A stretch of 64,000 nucleotides of DNA from Vibrio sp. HB236076. GTDB lineage: Bacteria > Pseudomonadota > Gammaproteobacteria > Enterobacterales > Vibrionaceae. The notes beneath the pieces were generated by a model. The model had not been told where the DNA came from, made no database searches, and worked only from the letters and a program-made list of their open reading frames with translations. Position numbers and translations under genes: made by a program. Of the stretch, positions 8,853 to 17,549 are shown in pieces (the first letter of the stretch is position 1; the number at the start of each line of letters is the position of its first letter). The stretch is taken from contig NZ_CP162602.1 in assembly GCF_040957575.1 (NCBI RefSeq), forward strand, positions 620,001-684,000. The letters run 5' to 3'.

Positions 8853-8896
8853 AGCAACCTAACGGTGTACAGAAGACTTGGGCTAATTAGGTTGCT
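8853..8896. terminator. Inverted repeat between helD and mgsA
   Basis: Ten-base perfect arms (AGCAACCTAA at 8853-8862 and the complement at 8887-8896) with a 24-base loop lie in the convergent gap. There is only a short T-run, so it may be a weak bidirectional terminator. Confidence 0.4.
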
Positions 8897-8935
8897 TTAC
8901 AAACGATACCCAGTGATACCTAGTTTTAAGGGGTA

Positions 8936-9391
8936 TTACTTACGGCTGTTCAAATAGGCTTGGTAGTCTGGGATTTCAATTTCAACTTGTTGGCTGACAA
9001 GTTCAGAGGTAAACAAAAAGTTAGCAGTTGCGCGGTTGGTGGCAATTGGAATGTTCCAAACACTGGCAATCCGCAACAGCGCTTTGACATCTGGGTCGTG
9101 TGGGACGGCATTGAGTGGGTCCCAGAAGAAGATCAACATGTCCAATTTGCCTTCTGAGATCATCGCACCGATTTGTTGGTCGCCGCCCATTGGGCCACTG
9201 ATCATACTGTGGATCTCAAGGCCCGTTTTGTCATTTAACATATGCCCAGTAGTGCCAGTGGCGTATAACGTATGTTGGCGAAGTTGGTCGGCTTTTTCAC
9301 TGACCCAGCGCAATAAGTCGGCTTTGCAATGGTCGTGAGCGACTAGGGCAATGTGTTTTTTTTCGGCAAGTGTTCGAGTGGTTTTTTGCAT
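8936..9391 (-). CDS. mgsA: Methylglyoxal synthase
   Basis: This is a 151-residue cytoplasmic enzyme that converts dihydroxyacetone phosphate to methylglyoxal and phosphate, a bypass of lower glycolysis under sugar-phosphate stress. Motifs seen are [12 protein letters not shown], the phosphate loop ATGTTGHML, the catalytic [11 protein letters not shown], and [20 protein letters not shown]. The length equals that of the E. coli enzyme. The start at 9391 follows AAGGAA by eight bases; the frame is open further upstream but without family similarity. It is convergent with helD. Confidence 0.95.
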   Translation of the reverse strand: MQKTTRTLAEKKHIALVAHDHCKADLLRWVSEKADQLRQHTLYATGTTGHMLNDKTGLEIHSMISGPMGGDQQIGAMISEGKLDMLIFFWDPLNAVPHDPDVKALLRIASVWNIPIATNRATANFLFTSELVSQQVEIEIPDYQAYLNSRK

Positions 9392-9511
9392 AGGGCTGTT
9401 CCTTATTTTAGTGCTGATAGCAAACCATAAATCCCTTACTATGTACATGAAATATCGAATTTGTTGGTGAAAATTTTGCGCTACAAACAAGGTTTAGTGT
9501 TGGGGGGCAGC

Positions 9512-9541
9512 AAAAAAAAAGCCAAGCGAGAGGCTTGGCTT
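9512..9541 (-). terminator. Rho-independent terminator
   Basis: On the minus strand, AAGCCAAGC and GCTTGGCTT pair around a five-base loop and are followed by nine T. It directly follows the small gene at 9558-9740 and supports that gene as a real transcript. Confidence 0.9.
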
Positions 9542-9557
9542 GATAGGTCGGGGTGGC

Positions 9558-9740
9558 TTATCGTTCATCGTCTTGCCAAGGGTCGACAAAATGATGTGGT
9601 AGGTCATCGCTGTGATCGTGTTGCCAGCCTTGTAACCGTTCGATTTGTTGCTCTAAGTGATTGACCATTTGGTAATCGCCTTCGCTGTACGCAACGTAAA
9701 TTTGTTGCTCCAAAGCGGCGACTTTTTCGCGAATGCCCAT
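9558..9740 (-). CDS. Small conserved-looking protein with an N-terminal helix, unknown function
   Basis: This 60-residue protein has a heptad-like helix in its first half (REKVAALEQQIYVAYSEGDY, then QMVNHLEQQIERLQ) and an acidic, His/Asp-rich tail (HDHSDDLPHHF). The start at 9740 has a strong GGGAGG ribosome-binding site five bases upstream, and a strong terminator follows directly, so a short monocistronic mRNA is likely. The coiled helix suggests oligomerisation or a protein partner. I do not recognise the family. Confidence 0.75.
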   Translation of the reverse strand: MGIREKVAALEQQIYVAYSEGDYQMVNHLEQQIERLQGWQHDHSDDLPHHFVDPWQDDER

Positions 9741-9907
9741 AAAACCTCCCATTGTATTTGGTGTGAGTTTTGGTAATGCGTTAGCGTACCCCTTGGTGTT
9801 GTTACCGCTTTTTCGCCGTGACAGGTATAAGGGGCGAGTCTTTCCATTTGATCATAGACCATGTGGTGGTTTTTTGTACTGGCTTACTTTGTTAACCGAT
9901 CACTTTG

Positions 9908-11527
9908 TTAATCGATCACTTCGACGTAGGCGGTGCAATAATCGATGCCCAATTGGGTCATGGTCTTTTGCCACTCTTTCTGATGATGTTGCAATTTATC
10001 CCCCGGGCCTTTGACCTCGACCCAGCGAAATTGTCCGTCTTTAAACGCGATTAAATCGGGCATGCCTATTTTGTGATCGCGCAAATCTTGCAGTAGGTAC
10101 TCAAACAATCCAATCAATGTTGAGCGTTCAATGTGCTGTTCAGCTAGATCAATCCACTGTGGATCAAAGGCGCCCCAGTGTACCCAGTCGTTTTGGATCG
10201 CGAATTTTTGTTGGTAGGTGGCGTGACACTCGGTCAGTCCTTGGGTTTTGATGTGTTCAAACACTTGTTGGATGGCTTGTTGTCGCGATTGGCAAAAATC
10301 ATCGTGATACATATCTAAAGGTCGAGATTGAAAAGGGTGAATAAAGGCGTACGGTACTGGGGAGAAAATGACGTGCCAAAACGCCAGCCCGAATAAGCCG
10401 TTGAGAAAGTGATTTTCGCTGTAAAAGCATTGCCAACCATCTTGCTGGTAGTGTTGGCATACGGCGTGCTCAACCCGTTGGCCTTGCAGTTTTAAGGCGA
10501 GGTCTTCTCTGTTTTCCGTTGCAACTTGCCTTGGTTGTCCCTCTAGGGCACTTGCTTGAGCCCGTTTTTGCCATTGTTTGAGCAGGGTGTAGGCGGTAAT
10601 GGTTTCTCTTTTGCCAAAAGGGGTGGCCAGCATCTCATCGAGCAGTCGTTTGGCTTGGTCGAACTCGCCTTGTTGCAGGTAAAAGCGGGCTTGGCGTTCA
10701 CGAGAGGGCGGCATGTTAGTGCGTTGATACCACGGCATGGCGGCTTTGGCGTCTTGCTGCCTTTCGAGTTGGCGGGCCAACTGGCTGATCAAGGCTTGGC
10801 TTTTTCGTTGCAACCCTTTGTGACAATCGGCGACAGGGACCGCTTGTAACCAAGTGAGCAGTGTGGATACCTCGGCATTGGGGTTGCAAAACCAATCTTG
10901 CTTAATTTGGTTGATGGTTAAGAGAGCATCGAGCTCAGAGCGGTGATGAAAATACGCGTGTTGACCCGTGTATTGATAGTCTTCAAAGCGCTGTACCCCG
11001 AGATCATTTAAAACAAATTGCGACAGGTCTTGGCGGTGATTGGCAAAAAACAGCCCGAGCAGCACCGGCAGTATCTCAGCCTGCTGGAGGCAAAAGCAGG
11101 GACATGGCAGCTGCGTTTGATCGATGTTGTGTTGCGGCTCAATCAGCGATAGCAAGGCTTTTTTGGTGGTGTGTTTATTGCCATTGAGCAGGGGTTGCAA
11201 TTCGCCTTTGGTCAGTTTGTCGGCGATGTCTGCGAAAGGCAATGTTTCAGGGAAGTCAATAAACCCATGCGCTCGTAATTCGTCAAAGCGCGCTGCGATG
11301 TCATCGAGTTCGGGGTATTGAAACTTGTCTTGTCGATAATAAGGCCCTTTACGAGATAAGATCCGGACTAATAAACACTGAGTTTGCATCGCTAGGGTTT
11401 GGTAGTCTGCCAACCACTGTTTTTCGCATTCCGTCAATAAATGAGAAAAGCTCAGGGCGTGTTCAATGAGAGTTTGAAAGTTGTCTCGATAGTAGTACAC
11501 CGCAAGGGGCGGGGCAGTTTCCGTCAT
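9908..11527 (-). CDS. VRR-NUC domain nuclease (FAN1-like)
   Basis: This is a protein of about 539 residues ending in a VRR-NUC module: GMPDLIAFKDGQFRWVEVKG, then the basic/Gln stretch DKLQHHQKEWQ. The Asp, the Glu-x-Lys pair and the downstream Gln are the metal and active-site pattern of PD-(D/E)xK nucleases. An N-terminal region with RKGPYYRQDKFQYPELDD resembles the SAP-like DNA-binding part of bacterial FAN1 proteins, and the middle is helical with TPR-like spacing. FAN1 proteins are structure-specific nucleases that process crosslinks and flaps. The start at 11527 (ATG) is chosen; a TTG at 11548 is possible. Confidence 0.85.
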   Translation of the reverse strand: MTETAPPLAVYYYRDNFQTLIEHALSFSHLLTECEKQWLADYQTLAMQTQCLLVRILSRKGPYYRQDKFQYPELDDIAARFDELRAHGFIDFPETLPFADIADKLTKGELQPLLNGNKHTTKKALLSLIEPQHNIDQTQLPCPCFCLQQAEILPVLLGLFFANHRQDLSQFVLNDLGVQRFEDYQYTGQHAYFHHRSELDALLTINQIKQDWFCNPNAEVSTLLTWLQAVPVADCHKGLQRKSQALISQLARQLERQQDAKAAMPWYQRTNMPPSRERQARFYLQQGEFDQAKRLLDEMLATPFGKRETITAYTLLKQWQKRAQASALEGQPRQVATENREDLALKLQGQRVEHAVCQHYQQDGWQCFYSENHFLNGLFGLAFWHVIFSPVPYAFIHPFQSRPLDMYHDDFCQSRQQAIQQVFEHIKTQGLTECHATYQQKFAIQNDWVHWGAFDPQWIDLAEQHIERSTLIGLFEYLLQDLRDHKIGMPDLIAFKDGQFRWVEVKGPGDKLQHHQKEWQKTMTQLGIDYCTAYVEVID

Positions 11528-11712
11528 GCTATGGCTCAAATTCGACAAGGGTCAATCATGTTGGTTAAAAGTATCATGAATGAAAACCCTGATGAAGATC
11601 AAAACTACTGCATAGTCATTCAGGTTAACGGTGGTACTTTTTGCTTTTTAAGCGTAAAAAGGTAGTATGGTGTAAGTTTTAGACAGATATTTAAAGTGGT
11701 AAGGACTACCAA

Positions 11713-12216
11713 ATGGAATTTATTCTAGCGCAATATAAGGATTATGAAGCCGTCGCGCAATTGCATAATAACAGTGAAATTTACGGTCAATCTTTGACGT
11801 TGGATGCCGAGGCTTCAAAAGAGCGATTCGAGGAATTGTGTGCAATTTGGCAAACTCGACTCACCAACCCGCCGTTTAATCAGCACGTTATCTTAGTTTC
11901 TCAACAGGAGCAGCTAGTTGGCTTGATTTGCCTTTTTGCCAATCACGACTTTGAGCGGGGCGGTTTGATTGATGCCTTGTACGTCGATGAGCGCTTACAG
12001 CATCAAGGGATCGGGCGTGAATTGGTCAAACGCGCCGCTATCTGGCAAAAGCAGCATTTTGATCGCAACGGGGTGTATTTGAAAATTTCCTCGGCTTACA
12101 AAGCGGCGTTAAAGTTCTATCAAGAGCTAGGAGCCGATATAGACAGCAGTGACGAAGAGCAAATTATTGTGAGTTGGGATTCGGTCGATGAGCTGTGTGG
12201 GCATATTGCGTCTTAG
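11713..12216 (+). CDS. GNAT-family N-acetyltransferase
   Basis: This is a single GNAT domain of 167 residues. The acetyl-CoA-binding motif A is visible as LIDALYVDERLQHQGIGREL, with QxxGxG near residue 99, and motif B as ALKFYQELGAD. The substrate cannot be told from sequence. AAGGA lies 10 bases before the start, and the gene is followed by a strong hairpin terminator. It is transcribed on its own, divergent from the VRR-NUC gene. Confidence 0.85.
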   Translation: MEFILAQYKDYEAVAQLHNNSEIYGQSLTLDAEASKERFEELCAIWQTRLTNPPFNQHVILVSQQEQLVGLICLFANHDFERGGLIDALYVDERLQHQGIGRELVKRAAIWQKQHFDRNGVYLKISSAYKAALKFYQELGADIDSSDEEQIIVSWDSVDELCGHIAS

Positions 12217-12297
12217 TTGCACGATGACAATCGGCTGTAGCGCGCCCCTTGTGTGACGCAGAACAATAAGCACTGCGTTGATTGGATATGAGAAAAT

Positions 12298-12336
12298 AAA
12301 AAGCGGCACGGTATCAGTGATACCCTGCCGCTTTTT
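12298..12336. terminator. Bidirectional terminator between the GNAT gene and the YlqF gene
   Basis: A long stem, AAAAAGCGGCA.GGTATCA with GTG loop and the complementary ATACC.TGCCGCTTTTTT, has A and T runs on both sides. It serves the two convergent genes. Confidence 0.9.
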
Positions 12337-12424
12337 TCTCTCTTATCTTTTTACTTGCTTAATTCTGCCACATTTCATTCTGTTGTTTTGCGCGATGAGG
12401 AAAGCGCAGCGCTCAATGGCTCAA

Positions 12425-13369
12425 TTAGCGTTTGTTTTTTAGGTAACGCTTGCGGCGCTCTTCTTTTTGTTTGGCTTTTTCTTCGGCCTTTTGCGCGGCC
12501 ACACGCTCAGCTTCGATCAATTCTTCACTGATCATTTCTGGTTTTTCGAGGGTGATTTTACCAAGGGTTCCGCTGCGCAGTTCGTGCAATAAGATTTCCG
12601 AGGTCTTGTGTAAATCAACCCGGCCACCGGCGCGCAGTGCCCCGCGTTTGCGACCGATGTCTTCCATGATCTCAAGATCAGACTCTGCCACTTCGTCGAG
12701 TTGATAGCGTTCAATCAGTTTTTCTGGGTAGTGCGCGGCGAGGTATTCAACGGTGTAAAACGCCACTTCATCGTATTCCATTGCCGTATCTTTGACAGCG
12801 CCGGTGGCCGCCAGGCGAAAGCCACTGTGCGGGTTTTCCACTTTTGGCCACAGCATTCCCGGTGTATCGGATAAGACAATACCGTTTTGCAGATTGATCC
12901 GCTGTTGTCTGCGAGTGACCGCCGGTTGGTTGCCGGTTTGTGCAATGGTGCGTCCTGCCAGGGCGTTGATGATGGTGGATTTACCCACGTTGGGAATCCC
13001 CATGATCATGGTACGAATGTTTTTGCCGATTTCTTCACGATGTGGTGCCAATTGACGGCATTTGTCGAGAATTTGTTGAACTTCACTGTGTTCGTGAGTG
13101 GTAATGGCAATGGCTTTAACGCCTTGTTCTTTTTCTAGGTGCTCGATCCACGCTTGGGTCATCTCTGGGTCGGCCAAGTCGCGTTTGTTCAAGACTTTGA
13201 CCACTGGTTTGTCTTTGCGAAGCTCAGAGATCATCGGGTTTTCGCTGCTAAATGGGATTCGGGCATCGAGGACTTCAATGATGACGTCGACTTGAGGGAT
13301 CACTTCCTCAATTTCTTTGCGCGCTTTGTGCATGTGACCAGGAAACCATTGAATATTGTTGTTAACCAT
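12425..13369 (-). CDS. ylqF: Ribosome biogenesis GTPase, YlqF/RbgA type
   Basis: This is a 314-residue circularly permuted GTPase. Motif G4 (NKRD, from residue 61) comes before G1 (GIPNVGKS, 124-131) and G3 (SDTPGMLWP, near 167). A C-terminal helical RNA-binding domain and a very basic tail (KEERRKRYLKNKR) follow. In Bacillus the family promotes late assembly of the 50S subunit; the proteobacterial homologue is assumed to act on ribosomes too. Start and length fit the family. It is convergent with the GNAT gene. Confidence 0.9.
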   Translation of the reverse strand: MVNNNIQWFPGHMHKARKEIEEVIPQVDVIIEVLDARIPFSSENPMISELRKDKPVVKVLNKRDLADPEMTQAWIEHLEKEQGVKAIAITTHEHSEVQQILDKCRQLAPHREEIGKNIRTMIMGIPNVGKSTIINALAGRTIAQTGNQPAVTRRQQRINLQNGIVLSDTPGMLWPKVENPHSGFRLAATGAVKDTAMEYDEVAFYTVEYLAAHYPEKLIERYQLDEVAESDLEIMEDIGRKRGALRAGGRVDLHKTSEILLHELRSGTLGKITLEKPEMISEELIEAERVAAQKAEEKAKQKEERRKRYLKNKR

Positions 13370-13819
13370 TTGAAAAATATGCCTTTTGTTTTTATGGTTA
13401 CGCGGCTAACCGCTCAAGTGGGGCACTTAAAGAATCGCCAATAAATAAGCAAACGAGAGCCGTTATTCTGTCACTTGAAGCCATGACCGCATTGTTGCGA
13501 GGATTTTAACACTTAAAAGGGTAGGACGAAAATTTAAGTCGGTTTGAAAAATGGCATTGGAGACTCACGAGTCGCGCTGGGTGTGATTGAATGAGGGTTA
13601 GCCCAACGTCTGATTTCGTTTTCTATGGTTACTCTCATCTCTGAAAAAGACGAAAAATCAACCTCACAATTATTTTTAATATTGGCATCGTCAGCGTTGA
13701 TATTTGCTTGCAAGAATAAGGAGCTTGAACACGCTGTAACGAGTCATCAAGCTCTATTTCAGGGTAACGGCCAAACGTGACACGTCAGCCGTTATAAACC
13801 GAAGCCGAAAAAAGCGAGA
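13370..13819. other. Intergenic stretch with no gene seen
   Basis: These 450 bases lie upstream of ylqF and downstream of the MocR gene. I found no frame with a ribosome-binding site, no RNA gene and no strong hairpin. Confidence 0.5.
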
Positions 13820-15304
13820 TTATGCCTCTTTCGCTAGGGCAATCTTATCTTTAACAATCTCACCCAAAATTTCTAAGCCTTCTAATATCTTTGCGCTATT
13901 AATGGCGGAAAACCCAAGGCGAATGTAATTTTTCGGCGCATCATCTTGCAAAAATAAACTGTCGCCGGACTCAACCAAAATCCCTTGTTCGGCTGCTTTT
14001 GCGATCACACTTTTACCGGTGATCCCATGGGGTAAGCCAATCCAAAAGCAAAAACTGCCCGGTGTTGAGTGGATCTCACATTGATGGAGATAACGGCTGA
14101 TCCCTTGTTCCATCAACTGCCATTTCTCTGCGTAGACACGGCGCATACGGCGAACGTGACTGTCGTAATACCCTTGGCTGATGAATAGCGCGGTAATTCG
14201 CTGATTGTTCGACGGCGGGTGGCGGTAGTGATAATGGCGCAGCTTACGCAACTCTCTGACTAAGGTTTTATTGGCCACTAGGTAGCCAATGCGAGTGCCG
14301 GGAGTCAGCGATTTTGACAAACTACCGGTATAAATGACACGGTCGTTGCGATCATAACTTTTTAACGCGGGCAGAGGGGACTCAATAAAACTGACTTCAC
14401 TTTCATAATCGTCTTCAATGATGACAAAGTTGTCTTTACAGGCTTGCTCCAGTAAGGCTTTGCGCCGTTCAACGGGCATGGTGACGGTCGTGGGGTACTG
14501 ATGGCTTGGGGTGGTGAAGACGTAGTCACACCCTTTGAGTTGCTCGCCCACTTGTAAACCCTGGTCATCAATATCGAGCGCTTTTAACTTGCTGTTGCTC
14601 AGCGAAACAATATGGTGCATTTCCACATAGCCGGGGTTTTCTACCCCAAAGGTAACCGATTCACTCCCCAACAAACTGCTCAGTAGAAACAGCGAGTTTT
14701 GTGTCCCGAGAGTGATGAGAATTTCATCTTCTTGAGCAATGATACTGCGTTTGGTCAAAATGTGATGACGGACCTGAGTCACCAATTCAGCATCATCCAT
14801 ATCGATGTAACCTTCTACCCATTCATGCAATTTTCCGCGGCTTTCTGCAATGCGCGAACACTCGCGCCATTGATAAAGTGGGAACTCTTCAACATTGATG
14901 TGGCCGTAAATAAATGGGTAGGGGTAACGTCGCCAGTTGCGGTCTTTATTTAAAGCGTTAAATTCACTCGGGCGCTTTTTAATTAACTCTCCCCATTTTG
15001 GTGCGTTTTCTGCATCATTTTGGTGAGAAGTCGATGGCTTGAGTTTGGGTTCGATCAGCAGTTCAGGGTTGACAAATAAGCCGCAGCGCTTACGGGCAAT
15101 TAAGTAACCCTCTTCAATTAGGCTATCGCAGACGAGTACGATGGTATTTCTCGAGACGCCAATTAACTGCGCCATTTTACGGCTTGACGGTAACGCCCTG
15201 TCACCAAAGGTATCTTGGTTGATTAACTCAACCAATTTCTCACGAATTTGTTGCTGGTAAGTACTTTTGTCGTGCAACTCAATATTAAATAGAAAATCAT
15301 TCAT
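13820..15304 (-). CDS. MocR-family regulator (GntR HTH fused to an aminotransferase-like domain)
   Basis: This 494-residue protein has a GntR winged helix (residues 10-80, RALPSSRKMAQLIGVSRNTI) and a fold-type-I aminotransferase domain. The PLP lysine is in YTGSLSKSLTPGTRIGYL, near residue 328, with VIIEDDYESE upstream as the PLP Asp motif. MocR proteins use the aminotransferase domain as a sensor for PLP or amino compounds. The gene is divergent from a TRAP transporter, so an amine or amino-acid-like substrate for that transporter is a fair inference. Two TGGnnC-type direct repeats 21 bases apart lie upstream. Confidence 0.9.
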   Translation of the reverse strand: MNDFLFNIELHDKSTYQQQIREKLVELINQDTFGDRALPSSRKMAQLIGVSRNTIVLVCDSLIEEGYLIARKRCGLFVNPELLIEPKLKPSTSHQNDAENAPKWGELIKKRPSEFNALNKDRNWRRYPYPFIYGHINVEEFPLYQWRECSRIAESRGKLHEWVEGYIDMDDAELVTQVRHHILTKRSIIAQEDEILITLGTQNSLFLLSSLLGSESVTFGVENPGYVEMHHIVSLSNSKLKALDIDDQGLQVGEQLKGCDYVFTTPSHQYPTTVTMPVERRKALLEQACKDNFVIIEDDYESEVSFIESPLPALKSYDRNDRVIYTGSLSKSLTPGTRIGYLVANKTLVRELRKLRHYHYRHPPSNNQRITALFISQGYYDSHVRRMRRVYAEKWQLMEQGISRYLHQCEIHSTPGSFCFWIGLPHGITGKSVIAKAAEQGILVESGDSLFLQDDAPKNYIRLGFSAINSAKILEGLEILGEIVKDKIALAKEA

Positions 15305-15846
15305 GAACGTATTCTTTGCGCCTTTGTCGTAGTCGGGATGTTAAAGCAGTAAAAACGCGGGGAGGCCGTTTATCCATGCACCAAATTAATGCAAAAATCA
15401 TACCTTCTGTACAATGCTTGTGAGACTGGACCAAAAATTAAAAAAGTTGGCTCTATACTATGACGATGGTCATAAGTAGCCTGAATGCAGGTTGAGTGTT
15501 CTATTATTAATGTTGTTATTACGATGATTTCTTCAACACCCGCTCAATGACCGGGTGAGAAACACGCGAACAAGATTGAAAAATAGCTAATTTAAATAGA
15601 TACTTAGGTCCATTTTGTTATTGAACGGTTTGGCTTTGTTACCCAATGTTCTCCCACGCTGTTGATTATCGGTAGTCAGGGTGAGATTGAGACAGGAAAG
15701 ACCGCAGATAGAATCGATTGTATGCGAGCAATGGGTTCTCTGAAAATGACGACAATGGTCTGTAACACACAGAGCACTTTTCCGGAAAGGAATCAAATTT
15801 GACTATAATCGTAAAGTGAATTGCGATTGCTAATGAGGGAATGGAT
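15305..15846. promoter_or_regulatory. MocR / TRAP divergent control region
   Basis: This is a spacer of about 540 bases. Near the MocR gene lie TGGACC (15427-15432) and TGGCTC (15448-15453), 21 bases apart, followed by TATACT (15454-15459) and the dyad TATGAC-GATG-GTCATA (15459-15474). A TATAAT at 15804-15809 lies 37 bases upstream of the dctP start and is a likely -10. A long transcribed leader for the TRAP unit from the distal promoter is possible. No gene is supported here. Confidence 0.5.
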
Positions 15847-16848
15847 ATGCAAAAGAAGAAATTTTTTAAGGCGATTTCACTGGCGACGTGCTTGATGATG
15901 TCGGCAAGTGCCTTTTCTGCAACATGGAAGATTGCAGTAGGCGACGGTGGTGGCAGTGCGCAAGAAGAACTGGGCAAAAAGTTCTCTGAAGTGCTAGCTG
16001 AAAAAACCGATAACAAATTCAAAACCGAAATTTTTGTCAATGGCCAGCTCGGCTCTGAGCAAGCGACGGTTAACGATGTGTCACTTGGCATTCTGGACAT
16101 GTCGATTCTTGGCAGTAACAACCTGGCTCCGTTCAGCCCATCGATTGGCATTTTGTCACTTCCTTACATTTTCGAAAATATTGACCAAGCGGAAACGATC
16201 ATCAATAGCGATATTGAGAAATCTCTAGCTGAAACCGTGTTAAAAGAAGCGAACGTTCGCATCATTGCATGGAGCTACTCAGGCTTTAGAATGCTGACTA
16301 ACTCAAAACGCCCGGTGAAAAACCTCGATGATCTTCAAGGTCTCTTTATCCGTGTACCAAAAAGTGATTTGATCATTAAGACTTACCAATCACTAGGCAT
16401 TAACCCAACGCCAGTTGCTTGGTCTGAAACCTTTACGGCCCTACAGCAAAAAGTCGTTGATGGACAAGAAACGCCGTATGCCGCTATTCACTCGATGAAG
16501 TTCGCTGAAATTCAAAAATACCTGACTGAAACTCATTACTTGTTTCAGCTTGAGCCTCTGATTATGTCTGAGTCGGTTTTCCAAGATCAGTCTGAAGACG
16601 TTCAAAAAGCCATCCTAGAAGCCGGTGAAGCAGCAACAGAGCACAGCCTTGCTTGGATCAAATCGCAAGAAGCCAGCATCAAAGAAGAGCTTGTGGCGAA
16701 GTACGGCCTTGAAATCGACCAGCTAGAAGACGAAGCTGAGTGGGTGAAAAGAGCGCAAAAAGGCGTATGGCCTGAGTTCTACGAGCAGGTTGGCGGTAAA
16801 GACAAAATCAATGAACTGCTGCGTACTTTAGGCAGAGAAGAAATCTAA
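15847..16848 (+). CDS. dctP: TRAP transporter substrate-binding protein, DctP family
   Basis: This 333-residue periplasmic protein has a signal peptide (basic MQKKKFFK, hydrophobic core, cleavage after ASAFSA). Family motifs include FVNGQLGSEQATVNDV, LGILDMSILG, the substrate-contact region YSGFRMLTNSKRPVKNLDDL, and GLFIRVPKS with the carboxylate-binding Arg. It delivers substrate to the DctQM carrier. The start at 15847 is six bases after GAGGGA; the earlier ATG at 15841 abuts the ribosome-binding site. A terminator-like hairpin after the gene probably keeps this subunit in excess over the membrane parts. Confidence 0.93.
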   Translation: MQKKKFFKAISLATCLMMSASAFSATWKIAVGDGGGSAQEELGKKFSEVLAEKTDNKFKTEIFVNGQLGSEQATVNDVSLGILDMSILGSNNLAPFSPSIGILSLPYIFENIDQAETIINSDIEKSLAETVLKEANVRIIAWSYSGFRMLTNSKRPVKNLDDLQGLFIRVPKSDLIIKTYQSLGINPTPVAWSETFTALQQKVVDGQETPYAAIHSMKFAEIQKYLTETHYLFQLEPLIMSESVFQDQSEDVQKAILEAGEAATEHSLAWIKSQEASIKEELVAKYGLEIDQLEDEAEWVKRAQKGVWPEFYEQVGGKDKINELLRTLGREEI

Positions 16849-16855
16849 AACCAAT

Positions 16856-16885
16856 AAAAGCAGAGTGGACACACTCTGCTTTTTT
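16856..16885 (+). terminator. Intercistronic terminator / attenuator between dctP and dctQ
   Basis: AGCAGAGTG and CACTCTGCT pair around GACA and are followed by a T-run. It lies inside the TRAP operon and likely lets only part of the transcripts continue into dctQM. Confidence 0.85.
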
Positions 16886-16961
16886 GATCCTGGATCAAAG
16901 AAAGAATGACCATTTCAAATAAAAAAGGGCTGATCTCTATAAAGGGAGTACGACAAAAATT

Positions 16962-17549
16962 ATGAAAATAATTTTAAAGATAATGGACAATATAGAGAGC
17001 TATATTTGCAGAGCGTTGTTGGTAACCTTCGTTACTTTGCTGTTTGTTCAAATTTTAACGCGCGAGATTTTCGGTTTTTCAATCACGTGGAGTGAAGAAC
17101 TCTCCGTTTACCTATTTGTATGGTTTGTCTTCTTTGGTGCAAGTTATGCGGCGAGATTGTCAGCTCATAACCGCGTTACCTTTCACTACAAGTGGTTACC
17201 TAAAAAAGTCAGCACTTTTTGCGAACTGCTTGCCGATGCGTTGTGGGTCGGTTTTAACGGCTACTTTATCTACCTAAGCGGTGATTTTGTCTTCAATAAA
17301 ATGAACCTGTTTTGGAAATCACAAACCTTGGGTATCCCGATGAAGTATATCTATTTCATCTTGCCACTGGCTTTCACTTTGATGACCATTCGCATCATTC
17401 AAGTTAATTATCTCAAGTTAGTTAAAGGGGTCGATGTGATTGATCCTGAGTCACAAGAAATGAATGAATTAATGAATACTGAACACGCTGAAGAATCTGT
17501 TCACACTGAGCCTAAAACTCAAACTGGTAATATGGAGAACAAACGATGA
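16962..17549 (+). CDS. dctQ: TRAP transporter small membrane subunit, DctQ family
   Basis: This 195-residue protein has four membrane helices (about 15-35, 45-65, 85-110 and 125-147). The family motif is in SITWSEELSVYLFVWFVFFG, followed by AARLSAHNRV. DctQ pairs with DctM to form the sodium-driven carrier. The cytoplasmic tail after residue 150 is acidic and longer than usual. AAAGGGAG precedes the start, and the stop overlaps the dctM start by four bases (ATGA). Confidence 0.92.
   Translation: MKIILKIMDNIESYICRALLVTFVTLLFVQILTREIFGFSITWSEELSVYLFVWFVFFGASYAARLSAHNRVTFHYKWLPKKVSTFCELLADALWVGFNGYFIYLSGDFVFNKMNLFWKSQTLGIPMKYIYFILPLAFTLMTIRIIQVNYLKLVKGVDVIDPESQEMNELMNTEHAEESVHTEPKTQTGNMENKR

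Noticed and set aside
13370-13819. Possible small RNA or gene between ylqF and the MocR gene
   Set aside because: Only weak, short stems were seen, with no promoter and terminator pair.
15666-16151. Long minus-strand frame across the start of dctP
   Set aside because: It is the antisense of a clear signal peptide and binding-protein gene and has no family features.
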